A stretch of 64,000 nt of DNA. Source: Pediococcus inopinatus (lineage in GTDB: Bacteria > Bacillota > Bacilli > Lactobacillales > Lactobacillaceae). The stretch is taken from assembly GCF_002982135.1 (NCBI RefSeq), contig NZ_CP019981.1, positions 372,001 to 436,000 on the forward strand. Direction: 5' to 3'. The stretch's first letter is position 1, and each line of letters begins with the position of its first letter. The notes under the pieces were generated by a model, which worked only from the letters and a program-made list of their open reading frames with translations, did no database searches and was not told the DNA's origin. This document shows, one piece after another, positions 17,709-26,687 of the stretch. The position numbers and the translations under genes are program-made.

Positions 17709-18587
17709 TTAAGCGACTAATTCTTCCTTTTCATTCGGGGTTAAATAATCAATGGCACTATGAATCCGATCATTGTTGTAAAAGCTCTCAATGTAGCTAA
17801 ATAAAGCCACATTTGCTTCATCAAAATTTTGGTAATGGGTCTGATAAACTTCCTCTTTTTTTAAGCTGGCATGGAATGACTCCAGAACTGAATTGTCATA
17901 TGGACAACCGCGCTTGCTATAAGAGTGCTGGATATGGCGTTGTCGTAGAAGTTCTTCAAAGGTGGTGCTGCGGTATTGACTGCCTAAATCGGTATGAATG
18001 ATCAACTGGTCTGTTACTTTTCTGGTTTCAAAAGCTTGTTTTAAAGTGTCGAGCACTAGATCGGCAGTCATGTGACGACTCAACTTGTGGGCAATGATTT
18101 TACGTGAATACAGATCCTGGATGCTTGATAAATAACACCAGCCATCAGCTTTGGTGTGAACGTAAGTGATATCGGCACACCATTTTTGATTTGGTGCTGT
18201 CGTGCTAAAATCCTGAGCGAGCAGGTTCGGATAATTCGCTTCGTCGATATTATTTGCTTGTTGGTAATGCCACTTCTTTAGGGTGATCGATTTAAGTTCC
18301 ATTTGGCGCATTAAACGCTGAACTAACTTGATGCTTGCGGCTAGTCCCTCTTTTTTCAATTCCTTTAAAATCTTAGGAGCGCCATAGACCCGACGGTGAT
18401 TATAATAAATGCGCTTGATCGCTTGGCAGAGCGTCTTTCGATGTTCTGCTTGTGGTGAGATATAATGATTCTGTTGATCATAATACGTGGAACGAGGGAC
18501 TTGTAGTACCTGACAGATCTCCTTAATGCGATGTTGCTTTAGATTTGGTTTGATTGCGGCTTGCCAATCTTCCGAGCTTACTTTTTG
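17709..18587 (-). CDS. IS3-family transposase OrfB, made by -1 frameshift from OrfA
   Basis: The frame is open from about 18587 to the stop at 17709 (about 290 residues). It has no good start of its own upstream of TTG 18359, but joins OrfA in the -1 frame over the run CAAAAAG just before the OrfA stop. This is the usual IS3 arrangement giving an OrfAB fusion. The rve/DDE catalytic residues are visible: CADITYVH, IIHTDLGSQY and SVLESFHASLKKEEVY. The HTH_21-type segment QVLQVPRSTYYD lies near its N terminus. It appears intact. Confidence 0.85.
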   Translation of the reverse strand, partial: QKVSSEDWQAAIKPNLKQHRIKEICQVLQVPRSTYYDQQNHYISPQAEHRKTLCQAIKRIYYNHRRVYGAPKILKELKKEGLAASIKLVQRLMRQMELKSITLKKWHYQQANNIDEANYPNLLAQDFSTTAPNQKWCADITYVHTKADGWCYLSSIQDLYSRKIIAHKLSRHMTADLVLDTLKQAFETRKVTDQLIIHTDLGSQYRSTTFEELLRQRHIQHSYSKRGCPYDNSVLESFHASLKKEEVYQTHYQNFDEANVALFSYIESFYNNDRIHSAIDYLTPNEKEELVA

Positions 18588-18835
18588 GCGAATATGGTTA
18601 AGGCTTTTTTTAAGATATCATTCTCACTTTCAAGCCGATTAAGACGCTTCTGTAGCGCTAAAATATCAGCTTTCGAGGCACCAGTTTCTTTGTCCTCTTT
18701 GTATAAATTGATCCATTTGTAAATAGTGACATTTGCAATACCATATTCATTTGTAAGCTCAACTACCGAGGTGCCATCCTGGTAGAGTTTAACGATCATT
18801 TTTTTGAAATCAACTGAGTATTTCTGTTTAGACAT
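18578..18835 (-). CDS. IS3-family transposase OrfA
   Basis: The 85-residue protein has an N-terminal helix-turn-helix (VDFKKMIVKLYQDGTSV to YGIANVTIYKWI) and a C-terminal leucine-zipper stretch (LQKRLNRLESENDILKKAL), as in IS3-family OrfA. Confidence 0.92.
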   Translation of the reverse strand: MSKQKYSVDFKKMIVKLYQDGTSVVELTNEYGIANVTIYKWINLYKEDKETGASKADILALQKRLNRLESENDILKKALTIFAKK

Positions 18836-18995
18836 CAGAACACGATCCTTCCTATAATGGCATTATACTAAATCGTGTCCATAGATTCATACTACATCCA
18901 CCTAGCACAATTAACTGCAACTGTTTGTCTAGTGGAAAAAATGATTGTTATATAACTGATTGAAAAATAATTTTTTACAAGAAGGAAGTCTGATT

Positions 18996-19367
18996 ATGGA
19001 TAAAATTTTGGTAACAATAATAGCCGGTCTACTAGTTGGTTTTATTGTCTGGTGGTTCTTCGGCAAACATGTGACTAAGGAGGTTGCGGCCGATGTAACA
19101 GGTAATGAACAAGATGTTAGTGTGATCGTTAATGGCGGTTATACACCTAGTACTGTAGTTTTGAAACGTGGTATTCCTGCCCAAATTACGTTTAACCGTA
19201 AAGATCCCTCAAGCTGTTTAGAACAAGTTGTTTTCGAAGACTTCGGCATCAATGATTTTTTGCCACAGAATAAGGATCATGCAATCGACATTGATACAAG
19301 TAAACCTGGTGAATACAGCTATGCCTGTGGAATGAACATGTTTCATGGGAAGGTGATCGTTAAATAG
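18996..19367 (+). CDS. Membrane-anchored cupredoxin-domain protein
   Basis: The protein has 123 residues from ATG 18996, which has GAAGGAAG upstream; a TTG further out at 18960 is less likely. One N-terminal membrane helix (ILVTIIAGLLVGFIVWWFFG) is followed by a cupredoxin domain with SSCLEQVVF and the metal-loop region YACGMNMFHGKVIVK, which offers Cys and Met/His ligands. The two cysteines suggest Cu(I)/Cu(II) binding outside the membrane. A second cupredoxin follows after 35 bases and then copA, so it probably passes copper to or from the ATPase. Confidence 0.82.
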   Translation: MDKILVTIIAGLLVGFIVWWFFGKHVTKEVAADVTGNEQDVSVIVNGGYTPSTVVLKRGIPAQITFNRKDPSSCLEQVVFEDFGINDFLPQNKDHAIDIDTSKPGEYSYACGMNMFHGKVIVK

Positions 19368-19402
19368 AAAGTTTAGCTCATAAAAATATTGGAGGAGTTA
19401 TT

Positions 19403-19675
19403 ATGGTAGAAAAGAAACAAAGTATTGTGGTAGTTGTTGATGGTGGCTATCATCCAGATACAGTGAAACTAACCAAAGGAATTCCTGCAGAAATTATTTT
19501 TAAGCGGATCAGTGATAAGGGATGTGTAGATACGATTGTATTTCCAAAACTTGGTATCAAGCGTTTCTTACCAATAAACGAACAACAAATTTTCTCGATT
19601 AATACAGATAAGGCTGGCGAATATCAATTTCATTGTGGGATGGATATGGCCTACGGAAAGGTGATTATAAAATGA
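19403..19675 (+). CDS. Soluble cupredoxin-domain protein
   Basis: The 90-residue protein is a paralogue of the preceding one without its membrane anchor. Matching motifs are VVDGGYHPDTVKLTKGIPA, KGCVDTIVF and FHCGMDMAYGKVIIK. ATG 19403 has GGAGGAG upstream, and the stop overlaps the copA start (ATGA). It may act as a cytoplasmic copper-binding partner of CopA, which here has no HMA domain of its own; this role is inferred. Confidence 0.8.
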   Translation: MVEKKQSIVVVVDGGYHPDTVKLTKGIPAEIIFKRISDKGCVDTIVFPKLGIKRFLPINEQQIFSINTDKAGEYQFHCGMDMAYGKVIIK

Positions 19676-21591
19676 GTATAAGAAATCGATTTATATTTTC
19701 TTTGATTGTTTCTACTCCAATATTAATAAATATGGTCGCTAGTCCTTTTGGCTTCGGGTTACCAGGAGGTATGTGGACGCAGTTTCTACTGACAACTGCA
19801 GTAATGGCCGTCTCTGGCCGAGCATTTATACAAAGTGCTTGGGCATCATTTCGGCATCACCATGCTAATATGGACACTTTAGTAGCGATTGGCACGGGAA
19901 CGGCCTATTTATATAGTATTTATGCAATGTTTAGTAACCAAGACGTTTTCTTCGAAGATGCAGCCCTTGTCATCACCTTAATTTTATTGGGCCAAGTTTT
20001 TGAAGAAAATATGAAACGTAATGCATCTGGTGCTGTGGCAAAGCTATTGGATTTACAAGCGAAAGAAGCCGAAGTTTTGCGTGGTGGCGAAATTATTAAA
20101 GTTCCAATGGCTGAAGTTGTCGTAGGCGATATTCTTCGTGTTAAACCAGGACAAAAAATTGCTGTAGATGGCGTAATTACTGAAGGTAGTTCGACAATTG
20201 ATGAGTCAATGGTTACAGGTGAAAGTATGCCGACTGAGAAAAAAGTTGACGATACGGTAATTGGCTCAACAATGAATAGTACTGGAACATTTATGTTTAA
20301 GGCCAGTAAAGTAGGCAATGATACATTACTAGCACAAATTGTTGAAATGGTCAAAAAAGCTCAAACTAGTCATGCACCAATTCAAAAAACTGTTGATAAG
20401 ATTTCCGATATTTTTGTTCCTGCTGTTTTAATTATTGCAATTCTGGCCTTTTTTGTTTGGTATGTTTTACTTGGAGCCAGCGTAGTAACTGCCATGCTAT
20501 TTACCGTTTCTGTAATCATTATTGCTTGCCCTTGTGCATTAGGAATTGCTACGCCAACGGCCTTGATGGTTGGTACCGGACGCAGTGCTAAGATGGGCAT
20601 TCTAATTAAAAACGGTGAAGTGTTGGAGGCTGTCAATACAATTAAAACGGTTGTTTTTGATAAAACAGGTACGATTACAGTTGGAAAACCAAAAGTAACG
20701 GATATTATTGGTGATGAACAAATGGTACTTGACGTAGCAGCTAATCTTGAAGCTTCTTCGGAGCATCCTTTAGCAGCAGCTGTGCTAGAAAAAGCTAAGG
20801 AACAAGGCATCACACCCAACGCTGCACAAAATTTCAAGGCAATCGAGGGTAAAGGTGTACAAGCACAGATCAATGGTAAAAAAGCCTTCATTGGTAATGA
20901 TAAATTACTTGATAATTATAATCTTACTGATCAATTAACAGCTAAAATGGTACAGTTGCAAAGCGAAGCCAAAACAGTGGTAATTGTTGGCTACGACGAT
21001 AAAATTGTTGGGTTAATTGCTATTCAAGATGCGCCAAAGCAAAGCTCAGCTACAGCAATTGCGGCCTTGAAGAAACGTGGCTTACGTCCAGTTATGTTAA
21101 CTGGTGATAACGAACGGGTTGCTCGGGCAATTGCTGATCAGGTTGGCATTGATGAAGTAATTGCCGATGTACTACCTGGTGATAAGGCAGATCATGTTAA
21201 ACAGCTTCAACAACAGGCACCAGTTGCGTTTGTTGGTGATGGTATTAACGATGCACCGGCATTAACAACAGCTGACGTTGGAATCGCCATGGGATCAGGA
21301 ACAGATATTGCGATTGAATCAGGCGGTATTATCTTAGTTAAAAATAACTTATTGGATGTTGTTAATGCACTTGAATTAAGTCAAAAGACGTTTAATCGAA
21401 TTAAGCTGAACTTGTTCTGGGCATTTATATATAATTCACTGGGCATTCCTGTCGCTGCTGGTATTTTTGTCGGACTTGGTTTGATCTTAAGCCCAGAGCT
21501 GGCTGGTTTGGGGATGGCATTGAGTTCATTATCAGTTGTTGCGAGCTCGTTGATGCTTAATAAAACCAAGTTAACCACTGTAACTGCGTGA
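19672..21591 (+). CDS. copA: Copper-transporting P1B-type ATPase, CopA type
   Basis: The protein has 639 residues. It lacks N-terminal HMA domains and begins directly with membrane helices. It has MVTGES (phosphatase motif), the CPC metal motif IIACPCALG near residue 285, DKTGTITVG near 329, the HP motif in SEHPLAAAVLE, and GDGINDAPALTTADVG. These define a Cu(I)-type P1B ATPase. ATG 19672 overlaps the cupredoxin stop; the longer in-frame ORF start at 19633 lies inside the cupredoxin gene and is rejected. It is the only intact copper ATPase in the window, because copB is split. Confidence 0.93.
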   Translation: MSIRNRFIFSLIVSTPILINMVASPFGFGLPGGMWTQFLLTTAVMAVSGRAFIQSAWASFRHHHANMDTLVAIGTGTAYLYSIYAMFSNQDVFFEDAALVITLILLGQVFEENMKRNASGAVAKLLDLQAKEAEVLRGGEIIKVPMAEVVVGDILRVKPGQKIAVDGVITEGSSTIDESMVTGESMPTEKKVDDTVIGSTMNSTGTFMFKASKVGNDTLLAQIVEMVKKAQTSHAPIQKTVDKISDIFVPAVLIIAILAFFVWYVLLGASVVTAMLFTVSVIIIACPCALGIATPTALMVGTGRSAKMGILIKNGEVLEAVNTIKTVVFDKTGTITVGKPKVTDIIGDEQMVLDVAANLEASSEHPLAAAVLEKAKEQGITPNAAQNFKAIEGKGVQAQINGKKAFIGNDKLLDNYNLTDQLTAKMVQLQSEAKTVVIVGYDDKIVGLIAIQDAPKQSSATAIAALKKRGLRPVMLTGDNERVARAIADQVGIDEVIADVLPGDKADHVKQLQQQAPVAFVGDGINDAPALTTADVGIAMGSGTDIAIESGGIILVKNNLLDVVNALELSQKTFNRIKLNLFWAFIYNSLGIPVAAGIFVGLGLILSPELAGLGMALSSLSVVASSLMLNKTKLTTVTA

Positions 21592-21607
21592 GATTGGAGG
21601 TCATAAA

Positions 21608-21709
21608 GTGGAAAATCAAAATTCAAAGAAATCTACAGTAATAACAGTTGCTGTAGCAGTTATCTATACTATTGTTGCAATTTTTGCTGGAATACTCTTG
21701 TTAAATTAA
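21608..21709 (+). CDS. 33-residue single-pass membrane peptide after copA
   Basis: GTG 21608 lies 8 bases after GGAGGT and only 16 bases past the copA stop. The peptide has a polar N terminus (MENQNSKKST) and one long membrane helix (VITVAVAVIYTIVAIFAGIL). Its ribosome binding site and spacing make it a credible gene, possibly an accessory subunit of CopA. No family is recognised. Confidence 0.6.
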   Translation: MENQNSKKSTVITVAVAVIYTIVAIFAGILLLN

Positions 21710-21845
21710 TTAAATTAACTACGAGTTTGAATTAAAGAAGTAGAAATTTAAATCTTGTTATACTGCTTTTGGTATTGGTTTAATTTTCTGGGATTTCATT
21801 AAACGATAACGATAAATGTAGAGTTTTTTTGAGAGGATGAGAGCA

Positions 21846-22433
21846 ATGCAATCTCGAAGATTTAAGCCTTGGTGGGTTGTTTTAGTAGTATCTTTAGGCA
21901 TTTTTGCTGTTATAGGAGCGATTAGTGTCGATACCTATAATAATTTAGCTAAACAGAATCAAGAAGTTGAAGCGCAATGGAGTCAAGTAGAGAACGTGAT
22001 GCAACGACGCTATGATTTAATTCCAAACTTGGTAAGTGCAGTTAAAGGCAGCATGAATCAGGAACAGAAGGTTTTTGGTCAAATTGCTGATGCACGGAAG
22101 AGTTATGGCAGCGCGACAACAGTTAAGGAAAAGGCTAATGCTGATAATAAAGTCAATAGTTCAGTTGGTACTTTGATCAATGTGATCCAAGAAAATTATC
22201 CTAATTTGAAGTCGAATACCAATGTTGCGACGTTAATGACCCAACTAGAGGGATCTGAAAATCGTATTGCGGTTGAACGGCGTCGTTATATTCAGCAAGT
22301 TAAGACTTATAATCAAAGTGTGGTTACTTTTCCTAAAAATATTTTTGCATCTACAATGGGCTTAGGTAAAAAGACTGAATTTAAAGCAAATTCAAATGCA
22401 AGCAAGGCTCCTAAAGTTGATTTTAACAACTAG
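21846..22433 (+). CDS. lemA: LemA-family membrane protein
   Basis: The 195-residue protein has an N-terminal membrane helix (PWWVVLVVSLGIFAVIG) followed by the LemA helical domain with QNQEVEAQWSQVENVMQRRY, DLIPNLVSAVKG and NVATLMTQLEGSENRI. ATG 21846 fits the GAGAGGA site better than ATG 21837. LemA genes are commonly followed by a TPM-domain gene, as here. The function is not established in bacteria. Confidence 0.9.
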   Translation: MQSRRFKPWWVVLVVSLGIFAVIGAISVDTYNNLAKQNQEVEAQWSQVENVMQRRYDLIPNLVSAVKGSMNQEQKVFGQIADARKSYGSATTVKEKANADNKVNSSVGTLINVIQENYPNLKSNTNVATLMTQLEGSENRIAVERRRYIQQVKTYNQSVVTFPKNIFASTMGLGKKTEFKANSNASKAPKVDFNN

Positions 22434-22445
22434 GAAGTGGACACA

Positions 22446-23234
22446 GTGAAACGAAAAAAGACGAATATCTGGCTGTGGTTATTATTATTACCATTTTTGT
22501 CACTGTTCCAAACTACTCTTGTTCAGGCAGCCAGTTTACCTAATACGCCAGCTGAAAATTATTTTGACCAAGTGAATTTGTTAGATTCACAGACACAAAA
22601 TTTAGTTAATGCTAAGAACCAACAATATGAAGGAACTAAGGCTAAACCACAAATTATGTTGGCTGTGGTAAAATCTACTGGCGATACTGATATAGACCAG
22701 TATGCAGCTGATTTATTTTCAAAATGGAGAATTGGTCAAAAGAACTCGGATAATGGTATTCTAATTCTTTACGCCTTAAACGGTGGTAAACGTAATGTTC
22801 GTATCGAGGTTGGTTATGGATTAGAAGATGTGGTTACAGATAGCCAATCTGGACAAATTTTGAACAATAATACGGTACAATTGAAATCCACTTCCTCTAC
22901 AATCGTAAACCAGGGATTACAGAAAACATTCGATAGCGTAGCAACATTAGTTGATAAACATTATGGCTATAAAAATAATAAAAGTGCAATTTCTGGTAAT
23001 GAAAATCAGAATGTAGTGAAATCTGATCGTAATCTTTTCAATTGGAAAAATATTTTGCAACTAATCGCTTTGCTTATTTTTATCGGTTTTATAATCAGTC
23101 CTTGGGGTCGCAGTTGGCAATTCTGGTCAATAATAGCTTGGCTTTTCAATAATAATAATGATCATTTTGGTGGCTTTGGTGGTGGTTCTTCAGGTGGTGG
23201 TGGATCCTCTGGCGGTGGTGGTGCAAGCATTTAG
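22446..23234 (+). CDS. TPM-domain (YgcG-like) secreted membrane protein
   Basis: The protein has 262 residues. A signal peptide (LWLLLLPFLSLFQTTLVQAA) is followed by a TPM domain (FDQVNLLDSQTQNLV to VRIEVGYGLEDVVTD), one membrane helix (ILQLIALLIFIGFII) and a Gly/Ser-rich tail (FGGGSSGGGGSSGGGG) typical of the family. GTG 22446 is chosen for its spacing to AGGAAG. It is paired with lemA. Confidence 0.88.
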   Translation: MKRKKTNIWLWLLLLPFLSLFQTTLVQAASLPNTPAENYFDQVNLLDSQTQNLVNAKNQQYEGTKAKPQIMLAVVKSTGDTDIDQYAADLFSKWRIGQKNSDNGILILYALNGGKRNVRIEVGYGLEDVVTDSQSGQILNNNTVQLKSTSSTIVNQGLQKTFDSVATLVDKHYGYKNNKSAISGNENQNVVKSDRNLFNWKNILQLIALLIFIGFIISPWGRSWQFWSIIAWLFNNNNDHFGGFGGGSSGGGGSSGGGGASI

Positions 23235-23394
23235 ATTCTAGAATATTTAAGATTTATTTTCCGTTTATTTTTCCATTTGGAATACCGAGATAATATTTAC
23301 GCTTAAAATATCGTAGTATTTGCGGACTATGATGTAATAATAGTTATTTATAGTTTCTAAAAAGCAAAAGTGTGAAAAAGAGAGATGAAAATAG

Positions 23395-25668
23395 TTGATT
23401 ATTTTTAGTGAATTATTGCAGCAAACGCCAAGTGTATCTGCAATATCGCATTCGAGAATTGGTGTAGAGCGCGAAAGCCAGCGAGTAACTTTAGACGGAA
23501 AGTTAGCTGGTACTGATCACCCGATCGTATTTGGTAGTCGTCGGTTTCATCCCTATATTAAAACAGACTTTGCCGAGACACAGTTAGAAATCGTAACCCC
23601 GGTAGTGGATACTGTGAATGATTTGTTCCATTGGTTGGCTGCATTACATGATGTGGTCTACCAGTCATTACCAACTAATGAAATGTTGTGGCCTCTTAGC
23701 ATGCCACCAGCATTGCCAAGTTGTGAAGATCAGATTAGCCTAGCTAAGTTACCCGACTTTAAGGATGTTTTGTATCGACGTTATTTGGCAAAAACTTATG
23801 GTCGGCGTAAACAGATGATCAGTGGCTTACATTTTAATTTTGAGCTTCCGGCTGTGTTGGTTGAAGCATTGTATCGCCAACAATGTGAAATTAAGGATCT
23901 TGCCTGTTTTAAAACAACTCTCTATTTGAAAATAGCGCGTAATTATCTGCATTACCGTTGGGTGATTACTTATTTGTTCGGTGCATCTCCTGTTGCCGAA
24001 CGTAACTACTTTAAGCACCATGAAGAGAAGCCCCAGAAGATAGTTCGAAGCATTAGAAACAGTGAGTTCGGTTATCACAATAAAGAAAATGTTCAAGTAT
24101 CGTTCGAATCATTGAAAATCTATCTCAGTGATATCGAATCTCAAATACGCAAAGGTAATTTACTTGAAGAGAAAGAATTTTATTCTTCAGTTAGGTTGCG
24201 CGAGAGCCAAAATATAGTCAGATGTAAACAAACAAAAATTGATTATCTTGAGTTAAGAAATATCGATATTAATCCATTTGAACGATATGGAATTAGTAAA
24301 AATCAGATTGTGTTTATGGAACTATTTATGCTATTCATGCTTTGGACAGATGAGAAGAAAAATGGTGATGATTGGATAGCAACTGGTAATCAAACCAATA
24401 ATGAGGTGGCGCTTGAGTCACCATTAGCACCAACTTGTTATCGAACAAACGGCCTTAAAATAATTAATTTAATGAAAAAAATGACAAAGCAGTTGAATTT
24501 AAATGGTTATGAAGAAGTGCTACAACAGTCCCAGGACATGCTCATAGATGTTACAAAAACGATTGGTGGACGAATGACGAAGGGGTTAATGGCCACTAAA
24601 CAATCGGATTTGGCAACAGCAATCGGATTAAAGAATCGTAGGGTTACCATGCAGGTACCTTATCAATTAAACGGCTTTGTCAATATGGAGCTATCAACAC
24701 AAATCTTAATGTTTGATGCAATTCAAAAAGGTATTATGGTGGACATGGTCGATGAAAATGATCAGTTATTAAAACTACAATTGGGTCACCAAATTGAGTA
24801 TGTTAAGAATGGTAATATGACAAGTCGAGATAGTTATATTGTGCCGCTGATCATGAAAAATAAGACGGCTACTAAAAGGATTTTGGTCACGGCGGGGTTT
24901 AATGTTCCAATCGGAGTTGAATTTGTTAACGCGGACACGGCTTTAGCGGCCTATTCAAGATTTGTGGGTGAACCGATTGTGATTAAGCCCCAGTCGGCTA
25001 ATTACGGTAGGGGAGTTTCCGTATTTCAGTTTTCTCCTTCTCTAGCTGATTATCAACAAGCAATTCGGCGAGCATTTACTGAATGTTCGACTGTACTGGT
25101 TGAGAATTTTTTTGCAGGGCCTGAATATCGGTTTTTAGTAATTAATGATAAAATAAAGGCAGTATTATTACGAATTCCAGCTAATGTTATTGGTGATGGG
25201 CATCATACAGTAAAACAGTTAGTTGCAATTAAAAATAAGAGTACTTTACGTGGCCTGAATGATCGAACACCGCTTACAAAGATTTCTTTGGGTGTGGTCG
25301 AACAAGCCATGTTGAAAAGCCAAAGCCTTACGGTTGATTCAATTCCGGTGGTTGGTAAGCGCACCTATCTTAGAAAAAATTCAAATATCAGTTCCGGTGG
25401 TGATTCCATTGATGTAACTGATCAAATTGACTTTACTTACAAGGAAAAAGCTGTAGCTGCTGTGAAGTGTTTAGGTGCAAAAATATGTGGAATTGATTTG
25501 ATTATTCCAGATAGATTAGTTCCGGTTTCTAGTCACGAGTCCTACTCAATTATCGAGGCCAACTACAATCCGATGATGGATATGCATTGCTATCCCTATA
25601 AGGGTAAAAAACGTCGAGTAACAGTAGACGTGTTAGAGTTCCTGTTTCCACAACTAACCAATTTGTAA
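23395..25668 (+). CDS. gshF: Bifunctional glutamate-cysteine ligase / glutathione synthetase
   Basis: The protein has 757 residues, the length of GshF (GshAB). The N-terminal half is a GshA-type glutamate-cysteine ligase (SRIGVERESQRVT, FAETQLEIVTP, GLHFNFELP). The C-terminal half is an ATP-grasp domain (EPIVIKPQSANYGRGVSVF, VLVENFFAGPEYRFLVIND, IIEANYNPMMDMHCYP). Together they make glutathione from Glu, Cys and Gly. The start is TTG 23395 behind a weak AGAGAGATG site. At the end of a copper island it could supply thiol for buffering Cu, Hg, Cd and As; that link is inferred. Confidence 0.93.
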   Translation: MIIFSELLQQTPSVSAISHSRIGVERESQRVTLDGKLAGTDHPIVFGSRRFHPYIKTDFAETQLEIVTPVVDTVNDLFHWLAALHDVVYQSLPTNEMLWPLSMPPALPSCEDQISLAKLPDFKDVLYRRYLAKTYGRRKQMISGLHFNFELPAVLVEALYRQQCEIKDLACFKTTLYLKIARNYLHYRWVITYLFGASPVAERNYFKHHEEKPQKIVRSIRNSEFGYHNKENVQVSFESLKIYLSDIESQIRKGNLLEEKEFYSSVRLRESQNIVRCKQTKIDYLELRNIDINPFERYGISKNQIVFMELFMLFMLWTDEKKNGDDWIATGNQTNNEVALESPLAPTCYRTNGLKIINLMKKMTKQLNLNGYEEVLQQSQDMLIDVTKTIGGRMTKGLMATKQSDLATAIGLKNRRVTMQVPYQLNGFVNMELSTQILMFDAIQKGIMVDMVDENDQLLKLQLGHQIEYVKNGNMTSRDSYIVPLIMKNKTATKRILVTAGFNVPIGVEFVNADTALAAYSRFVGEPIVIKPQSANYGRGVSVFQFSPSLADYQQAIRRAFTECSTVLVENFFAGPEYRFLVINDKIKAVLLRIPANVIGDGHHTVKQLVAIKNKSTLRGLNDRTPLTKISLGVVEQAMLKSQSLTVDSIPVVGKRTYLRKNSNISSGGDSIDVTDQIDFTYKEKAVAAVKCLGAKICGIDLIIPDRLVPVSSHESYSIIEANYNPMMDMHCYPYKGKKRRVTVDVLEFLFPQLTNL

Positions 25669-25721
25669 TGCTTCATTCAATAATGATAATAATGATGAGT
25701 ACGCAAAAATAAATATATAGT

Positions 25722-25783
25722 AAAAGGCAATCATAATTTCCAATTTGGAGTACATCCTTTTGGAGGATCATGATTGCCTTTTT
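25722..25783 (+). terminator. Terminator after gshF
   Basis: A 13-bp stem (AAAAGGCAATCAT at 25722-25734, ATGATTGCCTTTT at 25770-25782) with a 35-base internal loop. The symmetric A/T flanks make it potentially bidirectional, also serving the broken minus-strand gene at 25798. Confidence 0.75.
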
Positions 25784-25797
25784 AAACGCTTGTATGT

Positions 25798-26091
25798 TTA
25801 AGGCTTTACAAGAGAGTTATCTGGTGTGGTAGACTTATTACTACTTTTTATCGTTATAATTAGACGGTGAGAAAGACAAATACTTTGTTGACCTGGTTTA
25901 CTAATCCAACCAGTATTGACAGCAATCTGGTCTGGTGTATTGTCTTCCTTGTCTCGAATGCGTGTCCCATTAACTTCTATAATATTATATTCACCAGAGT
26001 GTGGGTGTAAGGTAAATAATTTATGTGGTTTTTTTTTTGATAATTTAATTTTTTTTGGGTCTTCGGAATATATAGTGGAATTACTTTTTTA
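25798..26091 (-). pseudogene. C-terminal part of a NusG-domain-II protein gene
   Basis: No ORF of its own with a start is present, but the minus-strand frame ending at TAA 25798-25800 encodes GEYNIIEVNGTRIRDKEDN, PDQIAVNTGWISKPGQQS and ICLSHRLIITI, a clear NusG domain II (DUF1312) pattern. Its N-terminal half is found 4 kb away at 29930-30114 on the same strand, beyond the mercury unit. The frame nearest the junction also differs by one base within a run of ten A residues, suggesting a further frameshift. The upstream frame stops at TAA just outside the 12-bp repeat. Confidence 0.75.
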
Positions 26092-26219
26092 ATAGTTTAA
26101 AAACAACTGGTGTTTAAATCGGATTTTCTAGTGGGATGTTAGGACAATCAATAGTATTATAAAAGTATCAATCACATACGAGTGATACGTTGGGGAAAAA
26201 ATAAAATAGTCCAATTTAC

Positions 26220-26251
26220 TTGACCGTGTACTATGGTACACGGTTTATAAT
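26220..26251 (+). promoter_or_regulatory. MerR-type promoter/operator of the mer operon
   Basis: -35 TTGACC (26220-26225) and -10 TATAAT (26246-26251) are 20 bp apart. In between is a perfect dyad, CCGTGTAC / GTACACGG (26224-26231 and 26236-26243, spacer TATG). An overlong spacer with a central dyad is the hallmark of promoters activated by MerR through DNA untwisting. Confidence 0.92.
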
Positions 26252-26270
26252 ATTCATGGGGTGAAATAAG

Positions 26271-26663
26271 ATGATTTACCGCATTAGTGAGTTTGCAGAA
26301 AAATGTGGCGTTAATAAAGAAACGATTAGATATTACGAGCGAAAAAATTTACTACAAGAACCTCACCGAACGGAAGCTGGTTATCGGATATATTCATATG
26401 ATGACGTTAAGCGTGTTGGGTTTATTAAACGAATACAGGAACTTGGATTTTCTTTAAACGAGATTTATAAATTACTTGGTGTTGTAGATAAAGATGAAGT
26501 TCGTTGTCAAGATATGTTCGAATTTGTTTCTAAAAAACAAATGGAAGTTCAAAAACAAATAGAGGATTTAAAACGAATTGAAACTATGTTAGACGACTTA
26601 AAACAACGATGTCCAGATGAAAAGCAATTACATTCGTGTCCAATAATAGAAACATTAACATGA
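26271..26663 (+). CDS. merR: Mercury-responsive regulator MerR
   Basis: The 130-residue protein has an N-terminal MerR HTH (YRISEFAEKCGVNKETIRYY, then ERKNLL), a dimerisation helix and the three mercury-ligand cysteines: one in EVRCQDM and two in QRCPDEKQLHSCP. It binds the dyad 28 bases upstream of its start codon and activates merA on Hg(II) binding. The sequence pattern is close to Gram-positive (Bacillus-type) MerR. Confidence 0.93.
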   Translation: MIYRISEFAEKCGVNKETIRYYERKNLLQEPHRTEAGYRIYSYDDVKRVGFIKRIQELGFSLNEIYKLLGVVDKDEVRCQDMFEFVSKKQMEVQKQIEDLKRIETMLDDLKQRCPDEKQLHSCPIIETLT

Positions 26664-26687
26664 GAGATTAACGAAAGGGGCTTTATT

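Larger units (their letters stand above)
17690..18880 (-). mobile_element. IS3-family insertion sequence between copY2 and the cupredoxin genes
   Basis: The element is about 1.19 kb, with imperfect terminal inverted repeats sharing GGACACG and GTATAAT (17690-17708 and 18856-18880). It holds orfA and orfB on the minus strand. I could not find a clean 3-4-bp target duplication, so the exact ends are uncertain. It is oriented against the copper genes and lies just after the copY2 stop. Confidence 0.85.

Noticed and set aside
19633..19671. Upstream extension of copA
   Set aside because: It lies within the cupredoxin coding region; ATG 19672 in an ATGA overlap is the natural start.
21727..21764. 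Promoter for lemA with TTGAAT and TATACT
   Set aside because: The spacer would be 26 bp, too long for a standard promoter.
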